64,000 bases of DNA from Peptacetobacter sp. (GCF_029264495.1 NZ_JARIBH010000040.1:1-64000); one strand, 5' to 3'. Numbered from the stretch's first letter, positions 36,400 through 46,918 are shown. Program-made: numbers and translations. The notes: generated from the letters alone by a model not told the origin.

Positions 36400-37379
36400 T
36401 ATTTAGCCTCCTTCCCAAATACTCTATTTTTAACAAATTTATCTATTAAAGGAGCTAAACAGTTAACAAGAAGTATTGAATATGATACACCTTCTGGATA
36501 TCCACCATATAATCTTATAACTGATGTTATTATACCTGCAAGTACTGCATAAATAACTTGTCCTTTTTTAGTCATTGGAGATGTAGCGTAGTCTGTTAAC
36601 ATGAAGAATCCTCCAAGCATTAGACCACCTGCCATTAATTGATACATAGCAAACTGTAAGTTAAATCCACCTAAAAGGAAAGTTAAAACAAATACTGTTA
36701 CTATATAACAAACTGGCATTACATAACTTATTATTCCTTTATATATAAGGTATACTCCACCTAATATAAGTAATATTGCACATGTTTCACCTATACAACC
36801 ACCTGTTTTACCAATAAACATATCTGTTAATGATATATTATTAGCTGCTAAATCTGCTAAACCTGATGGTCCTGCTTTTAAGAAACTAAGTGGTGTTGCA
36901 GTTGATACAGCATCAAGATTAGATGCAGAAACCCAATTAACACCTGTTTTTGTCCAAGCTGTCATTGCAACTGGGAAAGATGCTAATAAGAAAGCTCTAG
37001 CTGCTAATGCTGGGTTGACAAAGTTACAACCTATACCACCGAATACCATTTTAACAACTATCATAGCGAATATTCCACCTAATAAACACATCCACCAAGG
37101 AAGTGAAGCTGGAACATTGAACGCTAATAATAAACCTGTTACAACAGCTGAAAAATCACCTATTGTACTTTTCTTTTTCATTATTTTACAGAATATGTGT
37201 TCTGATCCTACTGTACCAAGTATACAGAAGAACATTGCACTTAAAGCATTAAGTCTGAAGTAGAATAGACCTGCAAGTGCTGCTGGAACAAGCGCTATTA
37301 CAACTTGTTTCATTATATATGATGTATCTTCATTACTTCTTACATGTGGAGAAGATGATACTATCAATTTATTTTCCAT
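36399..37379 (-). CDS. rnfD: Rnf complex membrane flavoprotein subunit RnfD
   Basis: 326 residues, about nine to ten membrane segments, homologous to NqrB. VSTATPLSFLK (near residue 157) is the FMN attachment site (Thr). MLTDYATSPMTKKGQ is a family motif. Ion translocation (Na+ or H+) is linked to this part of the complex; the sequence alone does not settle which ion. Confidence 0.95.
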   Translation of the reverse strand: MENKLIVSSSPHVRSNEDTSYIMKQVVIALVPAALAGLFYFRLNALSAMFFCILGTVGSEHIFCKIMKKKSTIGDFSAVVTGLLLAFNVPASLPWWMCLLGGIFAMIVVKMVFGGIGCNFVNPALAARAFLLASFPVAMTAWTKTGVNWVSASNLDAVSTATPLSFLKAGPSGLADLAANNISLTDMFIGKTGGCIGETCAILLILGGVYLIYKGIISYVMPVCYIVTVFVLTFLLGGFNLQFAMYQLMAGGLMLGGFFMLTDYATSPMTKKGQVIYAVLAGIITSVIRLYGGYPEGVSYSILLVNCLAPLIDKFVKNRVFGKEAK

Positions 37380-37399
37380 TGTTTTTCCTCCTGACCTTA

Positions 37400-38743
37400 T
37401 TATTTTTTCTGTGCTGCCTGTTGTTTTCTTCTCTTAGCACCGATTTCTCTCTTAGCTGTTCTTATAGTTTGAACAAGAGGTCTTCTAGCTGGACAGATAA
37501 ATGAACATGAACCACATTCTATACAGTCCATAGCATTTTGTTCTTCAGCTCTATCGAAATCATTTTGCATTGAGTATGCACTTATTAATAATGGCTGTAA
37601 AAATGCTGGACATACATCTGTACATCTACCACATCTTATACAGTTTTGCATTTCTGGAGTTCTAGATTCTTCTTCAGTTAAAAGAAGTATACCTGAAGAA
37701 CCTTTATTAGTTGAAATTTCTGTATGCCACTGTGTGAATCCCATCATAGGTCCACCCATTATTACTTTACCTAGGTTTGTACCTTCTTTATATCCACCAC
37801 ACTGATCTATTATTTCATTAACTCTAGTACCTATTTTTGTTATAAGGTTTTTAGGTTCTTTTATACAAGGACCTGTTACAGTAGTTATTCTTTCAACTAA
37901 TGGCATACCAGTTGTTATAGCATCTGCTATAGCAGCCGCTGTACCAACGTTGTCAACAACAGCTCCTGCAGCTATTGGTAGTCCACCTGATGGAACTTCT
38001 CTTCCAGTACATGCATATATTAACTGTTTTTCAGCTCCTTGTGGATATTTTACTTTTAATGTAACAACTTCAATATTTTCGAAAGCTTTTGCAGCTTCTT
38101 GCATTGCAGCTATTGCATCTGGTTTATTTTCTTCAATTCCTATAAACCCTTTGTTTACTTCTAAAACTTTCATTAATGCTCTACAACCTAAAACAACTTT
38201 TTCTGGTTGCTCTAACATTAATCTGTGGTCAGCTGTTAAATAAGGTTCACATTCTGCACCATTAAGTATTACAAACTCAGCAGTTGAACCTGGAGGAGGA
38301 CATACCTTAACGTGAGTTGGGAATGTTGCACCACCCATACCAACTATACCAGCTTCTTTTATTATTTCTACGATTTCTTCTTTTGAAAGATTTTCTAACT
38401 CACCATGAGGTTTAACGCTTTCATGAAGTTCCTCTTTAAAATCATTTTCTATAACTATACACATTCCTTTACCATTAGGTATTTCATGTGGTTCAATAGC
38501 TATAACTTTCCCTGATACTGAAGAGTGTATATTAGCAGATACAAACCCACCAGCTTCAGCTATTTTTTGACCAAGTTTAACTTCATCACCTACTTCAACT
38601 ATAGGTTTTGCCGGAGCACCTATATGCTGCTGAATAGGAATGTAAACCACTTTTGGAGCTTCAGCTCTTTCAATTGGCTTCTTGTTAGAGTACTCTTTTC
38701 CATGTGGAGGATGTGTACCTCCCTTAAAAGTTAAGAGTTTCAT
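37400..38743 (-). CDS. rnfC: Rnf complex NADH-binding subunit RnfC
   Basis: 447 residues. Passes electrons to NAD+. Contains the biotinyl-lipoyl-like N-terminal fold (GGTHPPHGKEYSNKKPIE), the NADH/FMN-binding Complex I 51-kDa-like domain (GIVGMGGATFPTHVK, ILNGAECEPYLTADH) and two 4Fe-4S motifs CIRCGRCTDVCP and CIECGSCSFICP. First gene of rnfCDGEAB; start follows AGGGGG. Confidence 0.96.
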   Translation of the reverse strand: MKLLTFKGGTHPPHGKEYSNKKPIERAEAPKVVYIPIQQHIGAPAKPIVEVGDEVKLGQKIAEAGGFVSANIHSSVSGKVIAIEPHEIPNGKGMCIVIENDFKEELHESVKPHGELENLSKEEIVEIIKEAGIVGMGGATFPTHVKVCPPPGSTAEFVILNGAECEPYLTADHRLMLEQPEKVVLGCRALMKVLEVNKGFIGIEENKPDAIAAMQEAAKAFENIEVVTLKVKYPQGAEKQLIYACTGREVPSGGLPIAAGAVVDNVGTAAAIADAITTGMPLVERITTVTGPCIKEPKNLITKIGTRVNEIIDQCGGYKEGTNLGKVIMGGPMMGFTQWHTEISTNKGSSGILLLTEEESRTPEMQNCIRCGRCTDVCPAFLQPLLISAYSMQNDFDRAEEQNAMDCIECGSCSFICPARRPLVQTIRTAKREIGAKRRKQQAAQKK

Positions 38744-39257
38744 TGTTTTACCCCCTATCTATAATAAACAATTTTTCTATCATATATTAGTATACTATAT
38801 ATAATAAAAATACTTAAGCATTGTTAAAAAATTATCCTCTATTTTATATTATAGCTTCTAAAATATCTTTTATCCATTAGATATTAACTATATTTTTATT
38901 TATATTCAATACAAACTACACATAATTTGTATATATTTTTTATAAATATTCATCATATTTGTCTATTTTTCAACAATTGTATCTTGTATACATTTGTTTA
39001 TATACATATCTTCTTTTAAAAACAGATATTCAAATAAATACATCCAAAATATTGATAATTATCCATACAACGCTATTTTACAACTATATTATTATAATTT
39101 AATTTAGAATTTTTTTCAATATTTTTCATGTTTTATCGTCATTTTTTATTTTAAATGAAATTTATTATTCATTGAAATTATTTATACTTGTCTAAAATAA
39201 TGAAATTTTCTATAAATAAAAAGGAGACTATTTAAGTCTCCTAATTATTTTTCTATA
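38744..39257. other. Long non-coding gap upstream of rnfC
   Basis: 514 bp of very AT-rich DNA with no credible reading frame. It holds the leftward rnf promoter (a TATACT box near 38798-38803 with a weak TTAAGT 17 bp upstream is the best I see) and, at 39222-39242, the terminator of the wall hydrolase gene. Nothing else was recognised between about 38850 and 39200. Confidence 0.55.
39222..39242 (-). terminator. Terminator of the SH3b-NlpC/P60 gene
   Basis: AGGAGACT / AGTCTCCT with 5-nt loop and a leftward T-run, 15 bp after the stop codon. Confidence 0.8.
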
Positions 39258-40709
39258 TTAAACAAATCTTCTTGCACCTAAAAGTGCATTTGCATAAAAT
39301 CCACTTAAAGAACTAACTTTTACACATCCTGGTTTTGATTGTGTTCCACTACAATGTATAAATTTATCTCCACCTATGTAAATTCCAACATGACTTACAG
39401 AACCATTTCCACTTGTGTCGAAGTATAATAAATCTCCTTTTTTATAATCTCCTCTAGAAACAGGACTTCCTGATTGAGCTTGATCTCTAGATACTCTTGG
39501 TATGCTTATTCCAGCAGCATTTCTGTATACCCATTGAGTATATCCTGAACAGTCAAAACTAGATGGTCCATTTCCACCCCATTTATATGGAACTCCTAAT
39601 AGAGTATATGCATAATCAACTATTTTATCTCCTGTAGCTGATGTTTCACCATTTCCATATGAGGTATCAGTATTATTTCCTTGATTGTTAGAGTTAGATG
39701 ATGTTGAACCAGTTAGTGGCTCATTTGTAGAAGTTACATAATCTCCACTTATCCATCCTTTTACTCCATTTGCAGTTTCTATTTTATACCATCCATTTGA
39801 TTTTTCTTTTACTTCTACAACACTTCCGCCAGATAAAGAACCCAAAATTGAATTATTCGTACCAGGTCCAGTTCTTATATTTAATCCTTTTGAAATAGTT
39901 ACTTTTACCCTTCCTGAAACAGTACTTGAAGAATTATTTTGTGATGTATCCTGGCTATTTCCAGATTCATTTGTAGATGATACATATTTTCCACTTATCC
40001 ATCCTTCTACTCCATTTGCAGTTTCTATTTTATACCATCCATTTGATTTTTCTTTTGCTTTTACAATACTTCCACCTGATAAAGAGCCTATTACACTATA
40101 ATTTGTTCCCGGTCCTTTTCTAACATTAAGACCACTAGATACATTAATTTTTAAATTTCCTGAAATAATTTCTGATTCTTCCTGAGAACTTGTATTCCCA
40201 GAACTTGGAGATGAAACTATGTATTTACTACTTACCCATCCTATTTGACCATTATCAGTTTTTATTTTTGTCCATCCATTATTACTTTTTTCTATAACTT
40301 GTACTCTTGTGTTATTTTTTAATGATGTTATTACAGAACTTGATGTAGAAGCTGAACTTCTAACATTTAAACTTGAACTAACAGAAACATATGCCATATA
40401 GCCTGATTCTGTATTAGAATAAGATGAATCTGATTCTTCTATATTACTTGAAGCTTTTAAATATTGCCCACTTACCCAAGCAATTTTTCCTGAAGATGTC
40501 TTTATTTTTACCCATCCTTTTGATTTTTCAAGTATTGTTACAGTAGAATCTTTTTGAATTGTTCCCCGTTTACTATAATTTATTCCTGGTCCAGTTCTCA
40601 TATTAAGTGCTTCTGCTATAACTTTAGCTGTTTCTTGAGCACTTGTATCTGTAGAAGATACTATTAATGTTGCTGCACTTATACCTAATGTAGCTATTGC
40701 CTTCTTCAT
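39258..40709 (-). CDS. Secreted SH3b-NlpC/P60 peptidoglycan endopeptidase
   Basis: 483-residue secreted wall hydrolase. Signal peptide 1-25 (ATLGISAATLIVSSTDTSAQ). Four bacterial SH3 repeats follow (about 28-90, 105-168, 184-246, 265-328), each with a LNxRxGP or LNVRS core and a W-V/I-S-G/S-K/Y end; Ser/Asn-rich linkers separate them. The C-terminal NlpC/P60 domain (about 365-483) has the Cys nucleophile C387 in FDCSGYTQWV, His in SHVGIYIGG, and HCSG. The family cleaves gamma-D-Glu-meso-DAP bonds. ATG 40709 chosen: GGAAG lies 7 nt upstream; TTG 40712 is too close. Confidence 0.93.
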   Translation of the reverse strand: MKKAIATLGISAATLIVSSTDTSAQETAKVIAEALNMRTGPGINYSKRGTIQKDSTVTILEKSKGWVKIKTSSGKIAWVSGQYLKASSNIEESDSSYSNTESGYMAYVSVSSSLNVRSSASTSSSVITSLKNNTRVQVIEKSNNGWTKIKTDNGQIGWVSSKYIVSSPSSGNTSSQEESEIISGNLKINVSSGLNVRKGPGTNYSVIGSLSGGSIVKAKEKSNGWYKIETANGVEGWISGKYVSSTNESGNSQDTSQNNSSSTVSGRVKVTISKGLNIRTGPGTNNSILGSLSGGSVVEVKEKSNGWYKIETANGVKGWISGDYVTSTNEPLTGSTSSNSNNQGNNTDTSYGNGETSATGDKIVDYAYTLLGVPYKWGGNGPSSFDCSGYTQWVYRNAAGISIPRVSRDQAQSGSPVSRGDYKKGDLLYFDTSGNGSVSHVGIYIGGDKFIHCSGTQSKPGCVKVSSLSGFYANALLGARRFV

Positions 40710-40856
40710 CAAATCACTTCCTAATAATATATTTTTGTAACTTTATTTTTAAATTTCAATCTAGTTATTATTTTTTAATTTTAATCTAGTTAACTATAGA
40801 ATAAATCATTTTAACAATTTTTTCTACATTTATTTAACAAACTTTATATTTTTATA

Positions 40857-42914
40857 TTATTTAGCTTGTCTAAACATTTCTATTCCTCTATATTGGTCAT
40901 AGTCATTTAGATAATTATTTGTTTCCAATCTTTTGTTTATTATCATATAATTATCTTTAATCCCTATACTTATAAATAAAGCTTCATCTATACAGTATTT
41001 TTCAATATCTGCATAAATCTTTTTAACTTCTTCTTCATTTGTTGCATTCTTTAATTCATCTAATTTTTTATTAAGTTCTGCATTATTTGGCACAATATTT
41101 TTCATTATTTCTGTTATATTTGGTACACTAGATATTTGCCATCCTGTTACAGCTAAATCATATGACTTGTTCTGTAGGGATTTTTGCATTCCTAAAGAAT
41201 CTAATAAAACTACCTCTGATTTTATATTTGCTGCTTTTAAATTTTCCATTATCATATTGGCAGTTTTTACTCTTTCACTATTTTCTCTATTTACTATTAT
41301 TTTTAATGTTATTGAAGATATCATTGATTTTATTTCTTTTTCTGTATAGTAAGGATTTTTTTCTTTTACTACTTTATTATTCTTCTTATCCTCAATATTA
41401 TTATTGGCATCTTTTCCATTGTTTACGTTATTAATGTTATCTTTTTGTATATTTTCTTCTATATTTTGTTCTTTTTCTTCCTGTTTTTTGGTTCTTCTAA
41501 TTATATTATTGTTTGTTTCAGGAGTAAGTTCTTCTTTTTTATCTTCTGTATTTTCATATACCTCTTGTCTGTCTTCATCCAAATAATAAACACTATTTCT
41601 TTGTATATTTCTTGTTTGATCTGATGAACCTGAACTTGATGAAGTATCATTTCCACCACTACTTGGTTTGTTTTCAGGTTTTACATCTTGATTTGGAGCT
41701 TGTGTTTCCCCATTACTAGGTTTATTTTCAGAACCATTGCTTTCAGGTTTTTTATTTTGAGTTGATGTATCTTTTGAAGTATTTTTTCCAGAATTAACCT
41801 TATTATTTGGCTTATTTGTTGCATTTACTTGTGTTTCTTTTACTTTATCTTTTTTATTTATTTTTATTTTTTTTATATATTTATTTACATTCTCTGGATT
41901 ATATTTTTCAACTTTCAATGATTTTTCATAGTATTTTGAATTTGAATTTATAGGTATATAAACTGGTTTTATATTTCCCATATATCCATTTTCTATAATT
42001 GCATTTCTATCAATTGCTGAAAGTATTGCTCTTCTAAAATTAACATTTGATAAAAGAGGATTTGATTGATTAATTAATACAGCATCATAATCTCTTCCTT
42101 CATATTTCATTATTTTAAACCGCTTATTTTGAAACCGACTTAAATTATTTGAATCTGCTTTTACCATATCACTTTCAAGAGCTTCTACTGTAGATACAAC
42201 AGCTTCTTCATTAGGAACTATATTTACATTTATATCCATTGCAGATTTTGGAATTTCTCCGTAATATTCTTTATTAATTTTTAAAGATATTCCTTCTCTT
42301 TCTGAGTAGTTTCCTATCTTATATATTCCATTTCCAATTTTATTTGCATCTATATTATTTATATCTTTTCCTTCTAATTGTTTTTTACTTATTATAGGGA
42401 ATGTTAAATTTTCTTTTATAAACGGATTGTTTGTATTGAAATTTATAGTAAGTTCCTTATCTCCAGTCACAACTACATTTGCTATATTTTGAACCATATA
42501 GTTGTATGGACTATTTTTATTAGCTTTTATCGATGAAACTGTAAATGCAACATCTTCTGATGTAATAGGTGTTCCATCATGCCACTTTGCATTTTTTAAT
42601 ACAATATCTATTTGCTTTGAATCTGGTGATATCTTACTATTTTTTACCAATTTAGGTACTGCATTATAATTTTTATTTAATTCAAAAAGCCCGTCATATA
42701 CTAAGTTTAGTACATTTAATACGCTTTCATCAGTATTTGTTATTGGATTTATAGTATTTGGTTTTTGTATAGCCAACTGTATTTTATCCGAATATGTTTT
42801 TTCAGAATTATTTTTTATTGCATTACTTTCTTTTTCATCACTTTTTAAATTTGTACATCCCCCTACTGCAAGAGATATCGCTAAAATAATACTTAAAACT
42901 TTAATTTTTTTCAT
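40857..42914 (-). CDS. Peptide-type ABC solute-binding lipoprotein with large low-complexity insert
   Basis: 685 residues. Lipoprotein signal with lipobox ending VGGC (C20). Residues ~45-345 are the first part of an SBP_bac_5 (OppA-like) domain: GLFELNKNYNAVPKL, AKWHDGTPITSEDVAFTV, FRRAILSAIDRNAI. Residues ~350-520 are a Asn/Lys/Ser/Glu-rich disordered stretch with no fold. The domain resumes at ~520-685 (YDLAVTGWQ, NAELNKKLDELKNATNEEE). No permease or ATPase genes adjoin. It starts directly after the stop of the lytic transglycosylase gene (TAGATG), so it is the last gene of polA-coaE-SLT-SBP. Ligand unknown; a sensor or wall-peptide binding role is inference. Confidence 0.85.
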   Translation of the reverse strand: MKKIKVLSIILAISLAVGGCTNLKSDEKESNAIKNNSEKTYSDKIQLAIQKPNTINPITNTDESVLNVLNLVYDGLFELNKNYNAVPKLVKNSKISPDSKQIDIVLKNAKWHDGTPITSEDVAFTVSSIKANKNSPYNYMVQNIANVVVTGDKELTINFNTNNPFIKENLTFPIISKKQLEGKDINNIDANKIGNGIYKIGNYSEREGISLKINKEYYGEIPKSAMDINVNIVPNEEAVVSTVEALESDMVKADSNNLSRFQNKRFKIMKYEGRDYDAVLINQSNPLLSNVNFRRAILSAIDRNAIIENGYMGNIKPVYIPINSNSKYYEKSLKVEKYNPENVNKYIKKIKINKKDKVKETQVNATNKPNNKVNSGKNTSKDTSTQNKKPESNGSENKPSNGETQAPNQDVKPENKPSSGGNDTSSSSGSSDQTRNIQRNSVYYLDEDRQEVYENTEDKKEELTPETNNNIIRRTKKQEEKEQNIEENIQKDNINNVNNGKDANNNIEDKKNNKVVKEKNPYYTEKEIKSMISSITLKIIVNRENSERVKTANMIMENLKAANIKSEVVLLDSLGMQKSLQNKSYDLAVTGWQISSVPNITEIMKNIVPNNAELNKKLDELKNATNEEEVKKIYADIEKYCIDEALFISIGIKDNYMIINKRLETNNYLNDYDQYRGIEMFRQAK

Positions 42915-43475
42915 CTATTTATCTTCCTTCCCGCAGTATATTCTATTATACATAGAATAGTTTTTATTAACTTTATCTACATATTTTAATGTTTCTTCAA
43001 ACGGAATATCATGTAAGTTTATTCCATCTTTACTATACTTTTTATCTTCTAGCCACTTTCTAACATTACCCGAACCACCATTATATGCAGCTATTACTAA
43101 ATCTTTTTTGCCAAATTCTTTATATAATCTAGATAAATACCAACATCCTGTTTTTATATTAGTTTCTGGCTCAAATATTTTTTTACTATCTATTTTTATT
43201 TCTTTTTCTGCCCATTGTGCAGTTGAATCACTTATTTGCATAAGACCTTTAGCTCCTTTGTGAGATTGAGCATCAGGAATAAATTTACTTTCTGCTTTTA
43301 TAACACTATACACCAAATTAGGTTCTATATTGTATTTTTTAGAATATTTTTGGACATAATTGCTATATCTTCTCGGATAAAAAAATTCTTCTATTGAATT
43401 TAAATTTAATCCTATAAATATTAATGAGAATAAAATCAAAATCAAAAATATTTTTTTACTATTTTTTATTTTCAA
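42915..43475 (-). CDS. Membrane-anchored lytic transglycosylase (SLT family)
   Basis: 186 residues. N-terminal membrane helix (about 9-27) and SLT domain (about 45-170): YNIEPNLVYSVIKAESKF with catalytic Glu, SHKGAKGLMQIS, and IAAYNGGSGNVRKW. Cleaves the glycan backbone of peptidoglycan with 1,6-anhydroMurNAc formation. The start is TTG 43475 with GGAGA 7-8 nt upstream; it overlaps the end of coaE by 17 nt. Confidence 0.92.
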   Translation of the reverse strand: MKIKNSKKIFLILILFSLIFIGLNLNSIEEFFYPRRYSNYVQKYSKKYNIEPNLVYSVIKAESKFIPDAQSHKGAKGLMQISDSTAQWAEKEIKIDSKKIFEPETNIKTGCWYLSRLYKEFGKKDLVIAAYNGGSGNVRKWLEDKKYSKDGINLHDIPFEETLKYVDKVNKNYSMYNRIYCGKEDK

Positions 43476-44067
43476 TTTCTATCTCCAAAACATTTAAAAT
43501 TCTTTTTGCTTCTTTTTCTAAATAATCTATTGTTTTAGAATTATCTATAACAAAATCCGCATATTTTATTTTTTCAGATTGACTCATCTGTGATTTTATT
43601 CTTTTTATAGCTTCTTTTTCTGTACAGTTATCTCTAGATATTATTCTTTTTATCTGAATATCTTCACAACATGTTATAACTATTACTTTATCTAATATTT
43701 TATGATACATCCCTTCTATTAAAAGCGCTGCATCTAGTACCACTATTCTTTCACCTTTTTGTTCATAGTCTTTAATATCTTTTTTTATCAGATTTTCTAT
43801 AGCTGGATGAGTTAATCCATTTAAAATTTTTAATTTTTCATTGTCTGAAAAAACAATTTGTCCAAGATTTTTCCTATTTAAAGTTCCATCTTTATTTATT
43901 ACGGAGCTTCCAAATTCATTTTTTACTTTTTCCAATAAAGATTTATCATTATATATTTCTCTTCCTTTTATATCTGCATCTATTATTGGAATATTATATT
44001 TTTTTAGTATGTTAGAAAAACTACTTTTTCCACATCCTATATTTCCTGTTACTCCTACTTTTAACAT
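43459..44067 (-). CDS. coaE: Dephospho-CoA kinase
   Basis: Final step of coenzyme A synthesis: phosphorylates dephospho-CoA. 202 residues with P-loop GVTGNIGCGKSSFS near residue 6, DADIKGREIY, and HPAIENLIKKD. Placed 8 bp downstream of polA, a conserved Firmicute pairing, and overlaps the transglycosylase gene. Confidence 0.95.
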   Translation of the reverse strand: MLKVGVTGNIGCGKSSFSNILKKYNIPIIDADIKGREIYNDKSLLEKVKNEFGSSVINKDGTLNRKNLGQIVFSDNEKLKILNGLTHPAIENLIKKDIKDYEQKGERIVVLDAALLIEGMYHKILDKVIVITCCEDIQIKRIISRDNCTEKEAIKRIKSQMSQSEKIKYADFVIDNSKTIDYLEKEAKRILNVLEIEIENKK

Positions 44068-44075
44068 TATATCAC

Positions 44076-46724
44076 CTACTTTGTTTCATACCAAGATACA
44101 CCTGTGTTTAAATCTACAGTTAGTTTTACTTTCATTTCAACTGCATTTTCCATTTCTTCTCTAACTATTTTTTCTACTATTTTAAGTTCATCTATAGGTG
44201 CTTCAACAATAAGCTCATCGTGTACTTGAAGTATTAATTTAGCATTAAGATTTTCTTTTTCTAATCTTCTAAATACATTTACCATTGCTATTTTTATAAT
44301 ATCCGCTGCACTTCCTTGAATTGGTGCATTCATAGCAGCTCTTTTCCCTCTATTTCTTTCCATGAAGTTTTTAGATTTTATTTCAGGTATATATCGTCTT
44401 CTATTGAACATAGTTTTAGAATAACCTTCTTTTTCAGCTGTCTCTATGACATTATCCATAAATTCTTTTATTTTTTCATATTTTCCAAAATAACTTTCTA
44501 TATATTCTTTAGCTTTTGGAACTGGTATATTTAAATCTTCTGATAGACCATAATCAGTTTTACCATAAATTATTCCAAAGTTTACAGCTTTTGCAGCACT
44601 TCTAAGTTCAGGTGTAACATCTTTTATATCTACATTAAATACTTGTGATGCTGTCTTTCTATGTATATCTTCTCCATGTTCAAAAGCTTCTATCATATGA
44701 GGATCTTCACTCATATGTGCTAAAACTCTAAGTTCTACTTGCGAATAATCGGCATCTACTAACCTTTTTTCTTCATCAGAAACAAATACAGCTCTCAACC
44801 TTCTACCTATTTCCATTCTAACTGGTATATTTTGTAAATTAGGTTCTGTTGAAGATATTCTTCCTGTTGTAGTTATTGTCTGATTAAAAGTTGAATGTAT
44901 TCTTTTATCTATTGGATTTATAAGCGATGTTAAACCTTCTACATATGTTGAATTAAGTTTAACTATTTGTCTATACTCTCCTATTTTATCTATTATAGGA
45001 TGTTTGTCCTTTAATTTTTCTAATACTTCTGCATTAGTAGAATATCCTGTTTTAGTTTTTTTAATTACTGGTAAATCTAATTTTTCAAATAATATAACAC
45101 CTAACTGTTTAGGTGAGTTTATATTAAACTCTTCTCCTGCATATTCAAATATCTCTTTCTCTAAAGAAGATATTATTTTAGTAAATTCAACCCCAAGTTC
45201 TGAAAGCATATTTTCATCTACTTTTATACCTGTATATTCCATATTTGCAAGTACTTCTACTAATGGCATCTCAACGTCATTAAATAATTCTTCTATTTTT
45301 GTATTTTTTATTTCCTCTTCCATTTTAGGAATAGCATTAATTACTGTATAAAGAACTGAAGATATATAATTAGAAAGATTATCTCTATCTAAATCTTCAA
45401 ATCTTTTTGCTTTAACGCCTTTTCCTAATAGCTCTTCCTTTGTTTTAATAGACTTCATTAAATATTTCATAGCTATAGAAGCACATTCACTTGTATTTGT
45501 AGATGTAGAATCTATTAAGTATTCTGCTATAGCTATATCAAATGACATATTATTTAATTTTATTCCATATGGCATAAATGCTATATAATCTTCTTTCATA
45601 TTATATCCATATTTATTTATTTTTTCATCTTCTAAAATATCTTTAAAATTATCTATCTCAGATTCAGGTATATAATATATATTATCTCCATTTAATGTTA
45701 TATACATAGCTATTATGTTTTTTTCAAGTATATTTCCAGTCTTTGTTACTGTTTTAAACGCAAATTTCTTTTTCTCTTTTATAGCCTTAATTAATGTTTT
45801 TAAGTCTACACTATAATCTATATTAATATCACTTTTTTCATCTATGTTTTCTTTTCCGCTAATTTCCATTAATCTTTTTATAAGACTATTAAATTTTAAG
45901 AATTGGAATTTTTCAACTACTTCATCTATGTTAAAATCTCCAAATATCATCTTATCTAAATCAAACTCAATTGGAACATCTCTAACAATTGTTGCAAGCC
46001 ATTTACTATGTATAGCTTCATCTTTATTTTCTTCAATTTTTTTCTTTATACTTCCTTTTAACTCATCTGTATTCTCAATTAAGTTTTCTATATTTCCAAA
46101 CTGCTTTAATAATTTTATTCCTGTTTTTTCACCTACTCCAGGTACTCCCGGAATATTATCTGATTTGTCACCCATAAGTCCTTTTAAGTCTATAAATTGT
46201 GTTGGTGTCATTTCATACTTTTCTATTACTGAATCATAATTATACTCTTCTACATCCGCAACTCCTTTTTTAGTTATAAGTGTTGTCGTTTTATGAGATG
46301 CTAATTGTATAGCATCTTTATCTCCAGTAACTATAAATACATCAAATCCTTTATTTTCAGCTTCTTTTGATATTGTTCCTATTATATCATCTGCTTCATA
46401 TCCATCTATCTCAAATCTTTCTATTTTGAAGGCATCTAATAACTCTTTTAATGGTTGCATTTGTTCAAACAATTCTTGAGGCATCTTCTTTCTTCCTGCC
46501 TTATATTCACTATATTCTTTATGTCTGAATGTAGGTGCTTTTCTATCAAATGCAACACTTATATGCGTTGGTTTATATAATTCTATCATTTTAAAAAGCA
46601 TTGTTGTAAAACCATATATTGCATTTGTATGTAATCCTTCTTTATTATCCATTGTCTGAGGAAGTGCATAAAATGCTCTATTTATTATTGAATTTCCATC
46701 TATTATAATAAGTCTTTTATCCAA
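44076..46724 (-). CDS. polA: DNA polymerase I
   Basis: 882 residues. 5' nuclease domain (1-290: IIDGNSIINRAFYALP, VTGDKDAIQLAS, GDKSDNIPGVPGVG), a central 3'-5' exonuclease-like domain (about 310-480) that lacks the usual catalytic DxE motif and is probably inactive as in Bacillus-type Pol I, and the polymerase domain (480-882) with DYSQVELRVLAHMSED (motif A), RSAAKAVNFGIIYG (motif B) and QVHDELIVEAP (motif C). Functions in repair and Okazaki fragment maturation. Start is TTG 46724 with GGAGTGA upstream. Confidence 0.96.
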   Translation of the reverse strand: MDKRLIIIDGNSIINRAFYALPQTMDNKEGLHTNAIYGFTTMLFKMIELYKPTHISVAFDRKAPTFRHKEYSEYKAGRKKMPQELFEQMQPLKELLDAFKIERFEIDGYEADDIIGTISKEAENKGFDVFIVTGDKDAIQLASHKTTTLITKKGVADVEEYNYDSVIEKYEMTPTQFIDLKGLMGDKSDNIPGVPGVGEKTGIKLLKQFGNIENLIENTDELKGSIKKKIEENKDEAIHSKWLATIVRDVPIEFDLDKMIFGDFNIDEVVEKFQFLKFNSLIKRLMEISGKENIDEKSDINIDYSVDLKTLIKAIKEKKKFAFKTVTKTGNILEKNIIAMYITLNGDNIYYIPESEIDNFKDILEDEKINKYGYNMKEDYIAFMPYGIKLNNMSFDIAIAEYLIDSTSTNTSECASIAMKYLMKSIKTKEELLGKGVKAKRFEDLDRDNLSNYISSVLYTVINAIPKMEEEIKNTKIEELFNDVEMPLVEVLANMEYTGIKVDENMLSELGVEFTKIISSLEKEIFEYAGEEFNINSPKQLGVILFEKLDLPVIKKTKTGYSTNAEVLEKLKDKHPIIDKIGEYRQIVKLNSTYVEGLTSLINPIDKRIHSTFNQTITTTGRISSTEPNLQNIPVRMEIGRRLRAVFVSDEEKRLVDADYSQVELRVLAHMSEDPHMIEAFEHGEDIHRKTASQVFNVDIKDVTPELRSAAKAVNFGIIYGKTDYGLSEDLNIPVPKAKEYIESYFGKYEKIKEFMDNVIETAEKEGYSKTMFNRRRYIPEIKSKNFMERNRGKRAAMNAPIQGSAADIIKIAMVNVFRRLEKENLNAKLILQVHDELIVEAPIDELKIVEKIVREEMENAVEMKVKLTVDLNTGVSWYETK

Positions 46725-46889
46725 ATTTTATCACTCCAATTTTCTTTATTTTAATTTTTTATTTTAATTTTGAATTCTCATTTTATTATATTTGTTACTT
46801 ATATTATATTATCACAACATAATGAATTTTTTTAGTACTATATAATAAAAAATAAATCTTTTATTTTTTTATTTATATGATTATACTAC

Positions 46890-46918
46890 TTGATAATCTT
46901 AAGTTTAATTGTTATAAT
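46890..46918 (+). promoter_or_regulatory. sigma-A promoter of tRNA-Leu
   Basis: TTGATA (46890-46895), 17-bp spacer, TATAAT (46913-46918), 14 bp upstream of the mature tRNA 5' end. Confidence 0.75.

Noticed and set aside
39258-40709. Repeats within the NlpC/P60 gene as a DNA repeat array
   Set aside because: They are four diverged SH3b protein domains, not a mobile or CRISPR repeat.
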